Assembly: GCF_021129195.1 (NCBI RefSeq)
Contig: NZ_JAJOHW010000021.1
Location: 39,187-103,186 of the forward strand
Direction of reading: 5' to 3'
Origin: Chromobacterium aquaticum
Lineage (GTDB): Bacteria > Pseudomonadota > Gammaproteobacteria > Burkholderiales > Chromobacteriaceae
Length of the DNA: 64,000 bases
Shown: piece by piece, positions 17,681-27,303 of the stretch
Position numbering within the stretch: the first letter of the stretch is position 1
How the letters are laid out: each line of letters begins with the position of its first letter
The notes under the pieces: generated by a model
Database searches by the model: none
The model's input: only the letters and a program-made list of their open reading frames with translations
What the model was told of the DNA's origin: nothing
Translations under genes and position numbers: made by a program

Positions 17681-18208
17681 CTACAACAAGCGGGACGGAT
17701 CATCCCACTGATAGCTGAGCGCCAGCGCGCGGCTGCCGGCCGCGGTGTCCACCTCGCGCGGCGTCGACGCCACGCCTCCCAGCGAGCGGTAAAAACCGCA
17801 GGCGGCGTGATTCGCCTGGTACACCCACAGATACAACGGCCTGCCCGGCGCGACGCGCAGCGCCTCCGCGGCGGCGGCGGCCATCAGCGCCCGCCCCACG
17901 CCGCGCCCCTGCTGCCCCGGCAGCACATGCAGATTGTCCAGGTAAACGCCGCGCTCCGGCGCCTCGTCCGGCAGTAGACAGACGAAACCCACCGACTCGC
18001 CGTACCACAAGGCCAGCCGCACCCACGGCGGCGACGCCGCGGCGAAGCGCTGGCGCCACAGCGTCAGGCGTTCGTCCCAGGCGCGCTGGTCCAGGTATTC
18101 ATCCGGCAGGATGCCGCGATAATGCTGCTGCCAGCTGGCGACATGCAGAGCGGCGATCCGCTCGACATCACGAGCATCGGCCGCGCGCAACAACAGCCTC
18201 TTGGTCAT
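17681..18208 (-). CDS. GNAT-family N-acetyltransferase
   Basis: A 175-residue acetyltransferase. N-terminal RAADARDVERIAALHVASW and YRGILPDEYLD are typical of GNAT proteins related to the RimI/YhhY group. The acetyl-CoA loop is LPGQQGRGVGRALM (about 100-113), and LYLWVYQANHAACGFYRSLG is motif B. AGGGGAGTGAAC precedes the ATG at 18208; a longer frame to 18241 lacks a ribosome site. Substrate unknown. Confidence 0.88.
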   Translation of the reverse strand: MTKRLLLRAADARDVERIAALHVASWQQHYRGILPDEYLDQRAWDERLTLWRQRFAAASPPWVRLALWYGESVGFVCLLPDEAPERGVYLDNLHVLPGQQGRGVGRALMAAAAAEALRVAPGRPLYLWVYQANHAACGFYRSLGGVASTPREVDTAAGSRALALSYQWDDPSRLL

Positions 18209-18320
18209 GTTCACTCCCCTGTCACGGTGGTTCCACGCCAACGGCCCGACTGGCTCTGGTCACGACCGCCGGCAATCGAGACAATGCCGATTCCTCCACC
18301 TTACTCCAGGAAGGTCCTGT

Positions 18321-18620
18321 ATGCATGTCGTGATTTTCCGCGCCGCCACGCGGCAACTCGATGCCGAATACTTCGCCGTGGCGCAGCAAATGCGCCAACT
18401 GGCGCTGGAGCGTTTCGGCTGTCTCGCCTTTGTCTCCGCCAGCGAGGACGGCCAGGAAATCGCGCTGTCCTACTGGCCGGACGCCGACAGCATCCGCGCC
18501 TGGAAGGCGCACGCCGATCACCTGTTGGCGCAGCAACTGGGACGCGAGCGCTGGTATCGACAGTACCGGGTGGAAGTTGCGCGCATCGAACGCAGTTATG
18601 AATGGGAGCCCACGCCATGA
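18321..18620 (+). CDS. ABM-domain (antibiotic biosynthesis monooxygenase-like) protein
   Basis: A 99-residue protein with the ABM ferredoxin-like pattern: MHVVIFRA at the N-terminus, GCLAFVSASEDGQEIALSYW and DSIRAWKAHADHLLAQ, ending WYRQYRVEVARIER. Small ABM proteins include haem-degrading and quinol-handling enzymes, and many of unknown activity. CCAGGAAGGTCCTGT precedes the ATG. Its TGA overlaps the start of the PaiB-like gene (ATGA), so the two are probably translationally coupled. Confidence 0.8.
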   Translation: MHVVIFRAATRQLDAEYFAVAQQMRQLALERFGCLAFVSASEDGQEIALSYWPDADSIRAWKAHADHLLAQQLGRERWYRQYRVEVARIERSYEWEPTP

Positions 18621-19225
18621 TGTATACGCCGGACGCATTCTCGGGCCGCCTGGCCGCGCTGCCGGAACTATTGGCCGCCCATCCCTTCGCCACCCTGATC
18701 ACCCCGCAGACCGACGGCGAGCCGTGGATCAGCCACTTGGTGCTGCTGGCCGATCCCGAACAGCCGGACTGCCTGCTCGGCCACCTGGCGCGCGCCAACC
18801 CGCACAGCCAGGCGCTGCTGCGCGGCCGCAGCGTCGCATTGTTTCACGGGGAACATGGCTATGTGTCGCCGGCCTGGTACGCCGCCGGTGGCGCCCAGGT
18901 GCCCACCTGGAACTACCGGGTCGCGCATGCTCACGGCGTGGCGGAAGAAATGGAAGGCACGGCCCTGCTGCGGCAGCTGGAACGGCAGGTGCGCCGGTTC
19001 GAAGGCGAATCCGGCTGGCGGCTGCCAAGCGAAAACGCGGCCATCCAGGCGATGCAGCGCGCCATCGTCGGTTTCCGGCTGCGGGTGGAACGCTGGGATC
19101 TCAAGGAAAAACTGAGCCAGAACCGCAGCGCGGCGGACCAGGACGGCGCGGTCGCGGCTCTGGAACGCATCGGGGGCGATGACGGCGCCTTGGCGCGCGC
19201 AATGCGCGCCGCGCGGCGCGACTAG
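18617..19225 (+). CDS. PaiB-family FMN-binding protein
   Basis: A 202-residue protein starting MMYTPDAFS with HPFATLITPQ (about 27-36) and WYAAGGAQVPTWNYRVAHAHG (about 93-113), the conserved blocks of the PaiB/FMN-binding 'transcriptional regulator' family with a split-barrel flavin fold. In Bacillus PaiB is linked to control of sporulation and protease genes; regulatory activity elsewhere is uncertain. It overlaps the ABM gene by 4 nt. The ATG at 18620 is an equally good start. A degenerate parS-like sequence lies inside at 18840-18855. Confidence 0.88.
   Translation: MMYTPDAFSGRLAALPELLAAHPFATLITPQTDGEPWISHLVLLADPEQPDCLLGHLARANPHSQALLRGRSVALFHGEHGYVSPAWYAAGGAQVPTWNYRVAHAHGVAEEMEGTALLRQLERQVRRFEGESGWRLPSENAAIQAMQRAIVGFRLRVERWDLKEKLSQNRSAADQDGAVAALERIGGDDGALARAMRAARRD
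18840..18855. promoter_or_regulatory. parS-like sequence (14/16, centre disrupted)
   Basis: TGTTTCACGGGGAACA matches the parS consensus at 14 of 16 positions, but the central CACGTG is broken to CACGGG. Probably weak or non-functional. It lies in the PaiB-like gene. Confidence 0.3.
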
Positions 19226-19234
19226 CGCCTTTTT

Positions 19235-19256
19235 ATCCGCGGCGGCGGATTCTTTA
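19235..19256 (+). terminator. Possible terminator after the PaiB-like gene
   Basis: ATCCGC (19235-19240) pairs with GCGGAT (19245-19250) around GGCG, followed by TCTTT. The stem is short. Confidence 0.4.
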
Positions 19257-19316
19257 GCCGCTTTTTACACGTCGAGGCCTAGTATGCGAATGTCTTTTCA
19301 CCGCGAGGCCTTGCCG

Positions 19317-19517
19317 ATGAGCACCCGCAAATCCGCCATCCGCGCGCAGCCGGCGCGCGGCATCCCCGACTATCTGCCGGATGAAGACGCGGCGCCGCTG
19401 GCGCTGCGCCGCTATATTCTCAACGCCCGCTTCCCGCACGAAGAGCGCGAGACAGCCGCGCGCGGCTGGCGCGCCTCCTTGCGTGCCTGGTGGCGGCAAG
19501 TGAGCGCGCAACGATGA
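19317..19517 (+). CDS. Small Arg-rich hypothetical protein, first of an overlapping pair
   Basis: A 66-residue protein (MSTRKSAIRAQP...) rich in Arg and Ala and ending RGWRASLRAWWRQVSAQR. GCGAGGCCTTGCCG precedes the ATG; an in-frame ATG at 19284 is an alternative. Its TGA overlaps the next start by 4 nt (ATGA). The C-terminus resembles that of the next protein (GWxxxLRAWxx), which suggests the two are related by duplication. No known family recognised. Confidence 0.5.
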   Translation: MSTRKSAIRAQPARGIPDYLPDEDAAPLALRRYILNARFPHEERETAARGWRASLRAWWRQVSAQR

Positions 19518-19672
19518 GCCGCTGTGTCCACACCCTGCGCCACCACCGTGTATTGAGCGCCCATGCCCAGGCCCGCCATCAACGCATGCCCTGGCTCAAG
19601 CGCAAGGCGCGCTTGCCGCGCGCGGCGCAAGCCGGCTGGCTGACGCGCTTGCGCGCCTGGCTGTGCGGCTGA
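19514..19672 (+). CDS. Small Arg/His-rich hypothetical protein, second of an overlapping pair
   Basis: A 52-residue basic protein (MSRCVHTLRHHRVLSAHA...) ending AGWLTRLRAWLCG. It overlaps the previous ORF by 4 nt and could be made only by translational coupling. The TGA stop (19670-19672) abuts the left end of MITE copy D. It could be chance, but the overlap, the shared C-terminal pattern and the exact stop/MITE junction argue for a real gene. Confidence 0.45.
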   Translation: MSRCVHTLRHHRVLSAHAQARHQRMPWLKRKARLPRAAQAGWLTRLRAWLCG

Positions 19673-19731
19673 GAACCTGTTTACGATCTGCTAGGCGTCG
19701 ACGATACGGCCTTGCACAGGCGCTGCGCGTC
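19673..19731. mobile_element. MITE copy D (59 bp, decayed)
   Basis: The left end GAACCTGTTTACGATCTGCT is clear; the right end is hard to recognise. It sits exactly between two stop codons: TGA (19670-19672) of the small ORF and TTA (19732-19734, TAA) of the convergent yaeQ-like gene. The flanking triplets both fit TNA but differ. Confidence 0.6.
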
Positions 19732-20268
19732 TTATTTGAGGCGCAGCGGCTCCACCAGCACATTGCTGGTTTCGTCGGCCAGCCAGAGTTGGCCGTCCTG
19801 GATGGTGGCGCTCAGCTGCATGCTGCGCTGGCAAATGGCGACCAACTCAGCCAGCGTGGCCGGTTCGACGCGGAACACGCTGAGCTTGTCCAGGCGCGCC
19901 AGCTTGTTCTCCAGCTGCGGCCACCATACTTCGCTGGCGCGGCCGCCATAGCTGTACAACACCACTTTATCGGCGCGGCTGCAGGCCTTTTTCAGCCGTT
20001 TCTCATCCGGCTCGCCCAGTTCCACCCACAGCTCGATGTCTTCGGCGTAACTCTTCTGCCACAACTCGGGCTCGTCGTCGGCGCTCAGGCCGCGGCTGAA
20101 CTGCAGGGTTTCGCTGGCGTTGAGCGCGAAGGCGGCCAGGCGCAGCATCATGCGTTCCACGGTTTCGGACGGGTGCTGGGCCAGCGTCAGCTGATGACTG
20201 GCGTAATAGCCGCGATCCATGTCGGACACGGCGAGATTGGCTTTGTAAATGGTGGCGGACAGGGCCAT
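19732..20268 (-). CDS. yaeQ: YaeQ family protein
   Basis: A 178-residue protein matching YaeQ along its length: MALSATIYKANLAVSDMDRG at the N-terminus, YAEDIELWVELGEPDEKRLK in the middle and VFRVEPATLAELV near the end. YaeQ has a nuclease-like (PD-(D/E)XK-type) fold; in E. coli it suppressed an rfaH haemolysin-elongation defect, and its biochemical role is unsettled. The stop codon lies at the right edge of MITE copy D. Confidence 0.93.
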   Translation of the reverse strand: MALSATIYKANLAVSDMDRGYYASHQLTLAQHPSETVERMMLRLAAFALNASETLQFSRGLSADDEPELWQKSYAEDIELWVELGEPDEKRLKKACSRADKVVLYSYGGRASEVWWPQLENKLARLDKLSVFRVEPATLAELVAICQRSMQLSATIQDGQLWLADETSNVLVEPLRLK

Positions 20269-20361
20269 GCGGAAACCGGCTTTGCGAAAAAAGAAGCTAT
20301 TGTACGGGTCAGCCGGCTTTTGCGCGCAATCATCGCGGATGGCAGGCGCCGCGCTGTCTCA

Positions 20362-20501
20362 GAACCTGTTCAAAGTCTGCTGCGCTTCAGCGATACGGCG
20401 TTAAAAACGAGCTCAAAATGCTCATGTACCACTTGTACATTCCGCTTTTTCGCTCGTTTTCGCCTTGTCTCGCCCTTGCTCGCGAGACTTTGAACAGGCT
20501 C
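20362..20501. mobile_element. MITE copy E (140 bp, reverse orientation)
   Basis: Ends GAACCTGTTCAAAGTCT and AGACTTTGAACAGGCTC, nearly perfect inverted repeats. TCA flanks both sides (20359-20361 and 20502-20504). The right TCA is the TGA stop of the lysozyme-inhibitor gene on the minus strand. Here the GCGAGCAAGGGCGAG end faces the gene, opposite to most copies. Confidence 0.92.
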
Positions 20502-21197
20502 TCAGGGCGATGGCTGGCTGGAGCAATCCAAGGGCTCGCCGCGCCAGGTGATGCTGGCCTCGCGCCCCTTGATCCACAACTCCAGGCCCGGCGCCGCATA
20601 GCGCGCGCCGCTGCCGCTCAGGCCCTGGTGCAGAATGGCGGTGGAACCGTTGTATTCCAGTTTCACCGTGGGCGGATGAGTGCGGTAGAACGTTGCCAAC
20701 ACGGTGCGGGTGGCATTGCCCTTGCAGACATAGCGCAGCGGCGTCAGCGCCGGCGCCAGGCCCCAGGCCGCCTGCAGCTGGGTGATGCGCATGATGTAGA
20801 CGTCGCCCAGGCACATATGCATGTCCTCGGTCTTGACGCAGTCCTTCAGGCTTTTCACCCAGCGGCGCTGCTCGGCGATCAGCTTGGACTCGGCGCCCGG
20901 CCGGCCCTGCTGCGCCAGCTCCAGCGCCTGGGCGTAGACCTTCTCCAGCCTATTGTCCTGACGGGTCAGGCTGTCGTCCTGGCACACCATGGCTTCCACC
21001 GGATTGCCCGGCTTGTCGCAGTTGAAATCGGTGGCCACCGGCGCGCCGGCCTCGGTCGCTTCCTCGGCCGGTTTGCCGCCGTCGGCCACGCGGCCATGTC
21101 CGCCGTCGCCGCGGCCGTGGTCGTTCCTGCCGGCGGCCAGCGCCAGCGCCGGACACAATATGATCAAGCCGATCAGCCTATGGGCGGATCCAGGCAT
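20502..21197 (-). CDS. LprI-like plus MliC-like lysozyme inhibitor fusion, exported
   Basis: A 231-residue exported protein. Signal peptide about 1-22 (LIGLIILCPALALAAG). A His/Gly/Asp-rich linker follows. Residues about 57-130 match LprI (DUF1311): FNCDKPGNPVEAMVCQDDSL, RRWVKSLKDC and MCLGDVYIMRI. Residues about 155-227 match MliC: YVCKGNATRTVLATF, NGSTAILHQGLSGSGARYA and ITWRGEPLDC. Both domains inhibit c-type lysozymes in other bacteria. AGAGGAAATCGGT precedes the ATG. No lipobox is seen, so it is probably soluble periplasmic. Confidence 0.85.
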   Translation of the reverse strand: MPGSAHRLIGLIILCPALALAAGRNDHGRGDGGHGRVADGGKPAEEATEAGAPVATDFNCDKPGNPVEAMVCQDDSLTRQDNRLEKVYAQALELAQQGRPGAESKLIAEQRRWVKSLKDCVKTEDMHMCLGDVYIMRITQLQAAWGLAPALTPLRYVCKGNATRTVLATFYRTHPPTVKLEYNGSTAILHQGLSGSGARYAAPGLELWIKGREASITWRGEPLDCSSQPSP

Positions 21198-21581
21198 ACC
21201 GATTTCCTCTGAACTGCGTTATCGCCACCCGACTCCGGGCGGCCACATCCAAACAGGCATCCGCCGGCGCCGGCCAGGCACATAGTGCCGCACCGGCGCG
21301 AAGCCAACATGATACCAGTTCGCTCATGCGCATTTATTAATAATAAGCGCCGCCGCCGTATCCCGGAGCGGCGCGTGATTCCGCTGGAATGGATATGACA
21401 ATGCGGCGACAAGTTCCCAAAACGGCCATTTGCCGGTACACTCCGGCCTCCCGCGCGCAAAATTCCAATCTTTGCGCGCCGCGCGCGCTTCATCCGGAAG
21501 CGCCCACCGCATACCCCTAACTTTTTCCCGTCAGCCTGGATTGGTTCGCACATACTGCGATAGGCCGTCGCAGGAGCAAAC
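21198..21581. other. Intergenic region upstream of rhlE
   Basis: 384 bp between divergent genes. It holds an A/T-rich patch (TTTATTAATAATAAG, around 21331-21345) that could be a promoter for either side. If transcription starts there, rhlE would have a leader of about 230 nt, which is common for cold-inducible DEAD-box genes. I see no riboswitch-like structure. Confidence 0.4.
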
Positions 21582-23009
<1,428 letters not shown>

Positions 23010-23246
23010 AACCGCGCGCGGCGCCGCACCCACAGGGCGCGGCCGCCGCCGCGGCCATCCACATCCCTCCCTCCGCCGCGGCTTGTCCGCACCCTCGCCG
23101 GCCCCGCGGCGCTGGAAGCGCTTTACGGCGGACGGCAAACCTGCCTACGATTCAGCAACAAACAATATCGAGCGGAAGCTGCCCGCGCCGCGCTTCACGC
23201 GGGCGGCACGCATACAGCGCGCACAGATCGAGCAAGGATTCGGGGA

Positions 23247-24047
23247 ATGATGAGACTTCGCAGCTGGCTGCTGGGCAGCCTGGCTGTAGTCCTGCTGGCG
23301 GCAGCTCAGCCGCAGGCCGCGCCACGTCTGAAAGTCATCCTGTCCAACCAGGAGTGGCCGCCCTATATGGGCAAGGAACTGCCGTACGACGGCATTTTGT
23401 CGCGCTTGGTGAAAGAGGCGTTCGCCCGCGCCAATGTCGACGTGACCTTCCGCTACTATCCCAATAACCGCACGCTGCAATCGGCGCGCAACGGCACCGT
23501 GGACGGCAGCTTCGGCTGGGCGCCGACGCCGGAGCGCAAGCAGGATTTATTGTTCACCCAGCCGGTGCTGCATGCGCGCATGGTGTTCTTTCAGCGCCGC
23601 AACGCCAGCTTTCCCTGGAGCGACCTGTCCAATCTGCGCAATGCCAGGGTGGGCGTCACCGTAGGGAATTTCTACTCCGACGAATTCAACCAGCAAGTGG
23701 CCGCCGGCCGGCTGATTCCGGACGTGGCGCCGGACGACGTCACCAATCTGCGCAAGCTGCTGGCCGGACGCATCGACCTGTTTCCCATCGACCAGGAAGT
23801 GGGCCAATATCTGATCGCCCGCAACTTCCCGCCGCGGCTGGCACAGCAATTGGAACCGCAAAGCAAATCGTTCTGGGTGGCGCCGCTGCATGTGGTGATC
23901 TGGCGCAAGCATCGCCAGGGTCCGGAGCTGGTGGAGCGTTTCAATCGCGGCCTGAAGGCGCTACAGGACAGCGGCGAGTTTGAACGCCTGGTGGCGGACA
24001 CCCGCGCCGCCAGCCTGGCTTATCACCGGCCGATCCGGATGCCCTGA
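23247..24047 (+). CDS. Periplasmic substrate-binding protein (SBP_bac_3 family), orphan
   Basis: A 266-residue exported protein. The signal peptide ends near PQAA (about residue 25). The mature start RLKVILSNQEWPPYMGKELP and VDGSFGWAPTPERKQDLLFT are family-3 features. No permease or ATPase gene is nearby. It resembles the orphan at 12182-12979 in architecture, but not closely in sequence. GGGGA precedes the ATG. A soluble ligand-binding role, or feeding a distant transporter, is likely. Confidence 0.85.
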   Translation: MMRLRSWLLGSLAVVLLAAAQPQAAPRLKVILSNQEWPPYMGKELPYDGILSRLVKEAFARANVDVTFRYYPNNRTLQSARNGTVDGSFGWAPTPERKQDLLFTQPVLHARMVFFQRRNASFPWSDLSNLRNARVGVTVGNFYSDEFNQQVAAGRLIPDVAPDDVTNLRKLLAGRIDLFPIDQEVGQYLIARNFPPRLAQQLEPQSKSFWVAPLHVVIWRKHRQGPELVERFNRGLKALQDSGEFERLVADTRAASLAYHRPIRMP

Positions 24048-24056
24048 ACGCGCCGC

Positions 24057-24668
24057 TTACCCGAGATCGGCGCTGCTGAGCACCACCGGGCGGCTATGGA
24101 AATAACCCTGGAACCAGTCGAAACCCAGCTCGCAGCAACGCTCGAACTGCGCGTGGCTGTCCACCTTTTCCGCCAACAGGATGCCGTCGAAACCGTCCAG
24201 CTGCGCCTTCAACACTGGCAAGTGCGCGGCGTCCACCGCCGCCACGTCCACCTTGACGATGTCCACCAGCGGCAGCATCGCCATCTGATCGGCCCCCAGG
24301 TGGACCACATCGTCCAACGCCAGGCGGAAACCACGGGCGCGCAATTGCGCCATGCGCAGCAGCAATTCGTCGGTGACCGTCACGGTTTCCAGGATTTCCA
24401 GCACCAGCCGTTCCGCCGGCAATTGATCCAGGATACGGTCTTGCAGCAAATCGGCGCTGGCATTGATGAAGCCGGGAAACTGCCCCAACACGTCCACATT
24501 GCCCAATTCGCCGAAAGCGTTGCGCAACACCTCGGCGCTGGCCAGCAGATCGTCGCGCACCAGGGCGAAATTGGCCGGACTGGAGCGGAACAATAGCTCA
24601 TAGGCCACCAGTTGCTGCTGACGGTCGACGATGGCCTGGCGGCCGAGATAACGGAAGGAATCGGGCAT
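24057..24668 (-). CDS. EAL-only protein of the EAL-HDOD (YuxH-like) family
   Basis: A 203-residue protein. Its N-terminus (YLGRQAIVDRQQQLVAYELL) is diagnostic of the EAL half of YuxH/CdgJ-type EAL-HDOD proteins, which are normally about 400 residues. Here the protein stops shortly after WFQGYFHSRPV, exactly where HDOD would begin. Catalytic residues are changed (YELLF for EAL; LALDDVV), so it is probably an inactive c-di-GMP sensor or partner-binding domain. The frame is intact and ends in TAA, so this is a short form rather than an obvious frameshift. Confidence 0.82.
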   Translation of the reverse strand: MPDSFRYLGRQAIVDRQQQLVAYELLFRSSPANFALVRDDLLASAEVLRNAFGELGNVDVLGQFPGFINASADLLQDRILDQLPAERLVLEILETVTVTDELLLRMAQLRARGFRLALDDVVHLGADQMAMLPLVDIVKVDVAAVDAAHLPVLKAQLDGFDGILLAEKVDSHAQFERCCELGFDWFQGYFHSRPVVLSSADLG

Positions 24669-24803
24669 GCGTCGATATTACAGGATATTGCCGCCGCTGT
24701 TGGGCATCTCCTGCCGACGCGCTGAAAGAATATGACAGCTTATGCCTGACCATCGCCGTTAAATGCGGTAAGGTTGCAGATTACCCCGGTCAAGAGAGCC
24801 GCC

Positions 24804-25418
24804 ATGTTGCCAACCCGACAAATTCCGCGCGAGGAAATCAAGACCCTGCCGCTGTTCGCCGGCCTGACGCCGGAACAAGTGCGGCTGGCGGAAACGCCGG
24901 AGCAGGCCGCCGCCGCGTTGCAGGCGCTGGCCGGCTGCGCGGTGCTGGGTTTCGACACCGAATCGCGCCCGACTTTCCACAAGGGCGAGAAACCCACCGG
25001 TCCGCACCTGATCCAGCTAGCCAGCGACGACGGCGCTTGGCTGTTCCCGGTACAGGACGGCCAGTGCGCGCCGGAACTGAAAACCCTGCTGGAAGACCCC
25101 AAGCGGCTATTGGTGGGCTTTGAGCTCAGTTCGGACCAGGCGCTGCTACAACAGCGGCTGGGCATCCGCTGCGGCCGGGTGCTGGACCTGGTGGACCACT
25201 TTCCCAGCGACGACGCGCGCATCACCGTCGGCGCAGTGCAGGCGGTGGCGCGGCTATTCGGCCAGTACTTCCGCAAATCCAAGAAGCTGTCCACCACCAA
25301 CTGGTCCAAGCTGCCCTTGAGCCCGGCGCAGCAGGCCTATGCCGGCAACGACGCCTGGGTGGCGCTGCGGGTATACCGCGAGCTGGACGCCCGCGGTGGT
25401 TTGCGGCGCGGCGGCTGA
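24804..25418 (+). CDS. DEDD-type 3'-5' exonuclease (RNase D-like)
   Basis: A 204-residue nuclease with ExoI FDTESRPTF (about 49-57), the ExoII region around LLVGFELSSDQ and ExoIII YAGNDAWVALRVY (about 183-195), so the DEDDy carboxylates and tyrosine are present. It lacks the HRDC domains of RNase D. Such short proteins (KapD/WRN-like) act on RNA or DNA 3' ends; the target is unknown. The ATG at 24804 follows AAGAGAGCCGCC; an upstream frame start at 24774 is less likely. Confidence 0.88.
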   Translation: MLPTRQIPREEIKTLPLFAGLTPEQVRLAETPEQAAAALQALAGCAVLGFDTESRPTFHKGEKPTGPHLIQLASDDGAWLFPVQDGQCAPELKTLLEDPKRLLVGFELSSDQALLQQRLGIRCGRVLDLVDHFPSDDARITVGAVQAVARLFGQYFRKSKKLSTTNWSKLPLSPAQQAYAGNDAWVALRVYRELDARGGLRRGG

Positions 25419-25437
25419 AGCCGCGCCGGAACAAACA

Positions 25438-27138
25438 TCAGGGCAGCCGCGTAATGCGGTTCAGCGCCGGCACCGCCACCGGCGACGCGCTGGCGAAATA
25501 GCTCTCCAGCACATCCACGTCCACCTTGCCGCCAACCCGGTTGCTGCCCTGGGTCAACACGGTGAAGCCATCGCCGCCGCCGGCGATGAAGTTGTTGACC
25601 TGCACCCGGTAGCTTTGCTGCGGATCGATGGCGATGCCGTTGATCTTGATGCTGCCGATATCCACCTTGCTGCCCGCCGGCGCCGACTGGCTCCAGCTAT
25701 AGCTGAAGCCCTGGGACACTTGCAGGATCTTGGCCCGGGTCGGATCGCTCCACTGCTGTTCCAGCAATTGGTCTATCTGCGCGCCGGTCAAGGTCAGCGT
25801 GGTCATCACATTGCCGAAGGGCTGGGTGGTGAACAGTTGATTGTAGGTAACGTTGCCGCCGGCGCCGGGAATGATGTCGGCGCGCACGCCGTCCGGATTC
25901 ATGAAGGCCACCACCGCGCCCTGGGCGGCGCCGGCCGCCAGTTGCGCGTCGGCCACCACATCGCCCAGCGCGGTTTCGCCGGCCGGCGACGCGCTACGAT
26001 CCAAGGTGCCCGCCGCCTGGCCCGCCACGCGGTTGGCCACCGGCGCCACCAGGTCCTTGTACAGCTTGATCAGATTGCTGACCGAGGCCAGCGGCGCGAT
26101 GTCCTGGCTCACCACCCGGTTCTGCGCCTGTATCGTGCCGGGCTTGATGTCGCGGGTGGCCGGGTCCAGCACGAAGTCGATCTCGGTGAACAACTGGCCG
26201 TAGTTCTTGGCACTGGTCACCTGGCGACCGTCGATCACGCAGTTGTAAGCCTGGTGGGTGTGGCCGGTGACCACCAGCTTCACCGCCTTGTCCAGCTTCT
26301 TGACGATGTCGACAATCGCGCCGGACACGCCGTTGCAATCATTGAAGCCGCCGCTCTGGTAGCCGCCCTCGTGCACCACCACCACCACGGCTGAAACGCC
26401 CTGCCGTTTCAGCTGCGGGATCAGCTGGTTCACCGTGGCCGCCTCATCCTGGAAGCTCAAGCCCTTGATGCCGTCCGGCGACACGATCTCCGGCGTGCCC
26501 TTCAGCGTCATGCCGATGAAGGCTACCGGGATGCCGCCGAACTTCTTGATCTCGTAAGCCGGCAGCAGCGTGCCGCCATCGCTTTTTTTGACGTTGGCGG
26601 CCAGGAATTTGAATTTGGCGCCAACGAACTTGCCGTTCTGGCAGGAGGTGGTGGGCGCGTCGGCCTTGCAGCCGCCGTTCTGCATGCGCAGCAGTTCCTG
26701 CTGGCCGTCGTCGAACTCGTGGTTGCCGACGGCGTTGAGGTCCAGGCCCAGCAGGTTCATCGCCTCGATGGTGGGTTCGTCGTGAAACAGGCCGGACACC
26801 AGCGGGCTGGCGCCGATCAGATCGCCAGCCGACACCACCACGCTATTGGGCGACTTGGCGCGCAGCGCCTGCACCCAGGCCGCCAGGTAATCGACGCCGC
26901 CGGCGTTGACCTTGATGGTCTTGCCCGGGTTGGCCGGGTCCGGCACCGTCAATTGGCCGGGCATTTCCAGATTGCCGTGGAAATCGTTGAAGGCGATCAT
27001 CTTCACCGCCACCGGTTGCCGCGACACGCCGGAATTCTGGTCGCCGGGCGCCCAGCCGCCGGAACCGGAGGAACAACCGAACAGCGCCAGGCTCAAGGCC
27101 AGGCACAAGCTTGCAGTCTTCAGTTTCACGAAACCCAT
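25438..27138 (-). CDS. 5'-nucleotidase/metallophosphoesterase lipoprotein (UshA-like)
   Basis: A 566-residue exported enzyme. The lipobox LFGC at about residue 20 predicts a lipoprotein. The metallophosphoesterase domain has MIAFNDFHGNLE (about 47-58), VVSAGDLIGASPLVSG, NAVGNHEFDDG (about 135-145) and VTGHTHQAYN. The 5'-nucleotidase C-terminal domain includes PFGNVMTTLTLTGAQIDQLL and FIAGGGDGFTVL. It hydrolyses nucleotides or nucleotide sugars in the periplasm for salvage. The ATG at 27138 directly precedes the signal peptide; the longer frame to 27213 is non-coding. Confidence 0.95.
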   Translation of the reverse strand: MGFVKLKTASLCLALSLALFGCSSGSGGWAPGDQNSGVSRQPVAVKMIAFNDFHGNLEMPGQLTVPDPANPGKTIKVNAGGVDYLAAWVQALRAKSPNSVVVSAGDLIGASPLVSGLFHDEPTIEAMNLLGLDLNAVGNHEFDDGQQELLRMQNGGCKADAPTTSCQNGKFVGAKFKFLAANVKKSDGGTLLPAYEIKKFGGIPVAFIGMTLKGTPEIVSPDGIKGLSFQDEAATVNQLIPQLKRQGVSAVVVVVHEGGYQSGGFNDCNGVSGAIVDIVKKLDKAVKLVVTGHTHQAYNCVIDGRQVTSAKNYGQLFTEIDFVLDPATRDIKPGTIQAQNRVVSQDIAPLASVSNLIKLYKDLVAPVANRVAGQAAGTLDRSASPAGETALGDVVADAQLAAGAAQGAVVAFMNPDGVRADIIPGAGGNVTYNQLFTTQPFGNVMTTLTLTGAQIDQLLEQQWSDPTRAKILQVSQGFSYSWSQSAPAGSKVDIGSIKINGIAIDPQQSYRVQVNNFIAGGGDGFTVLTQGSNRVGGKVDVDVLESYFASASPVAVPALNRITRLP

Positions 27139-27303
27139 CCTTAGTCTTGTATGCCGCCGCGACCCGCCGGCCGCCAGCGATGGAGGAGACGCCGCGCCCA
27201 CTGCCATGGACATCGAGCGGCGTTCCGATCGCGCGCACTATAGCAAACAAAAATGACAAAGAATTAAAACTTTCGTGATACGAAGCAAACTGACTCACCG
27301 CCC

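Noticed and set aside
20362..20501. Recurrent short peptide frame inside the MITE (MLMYHLYIPLFRSFSP...)
   Set aside because: The frame appears in several copies but is shifted or broken in others, and runs into different flanking sequence; no ribosome site. Best explained by shared DNA, not coding.
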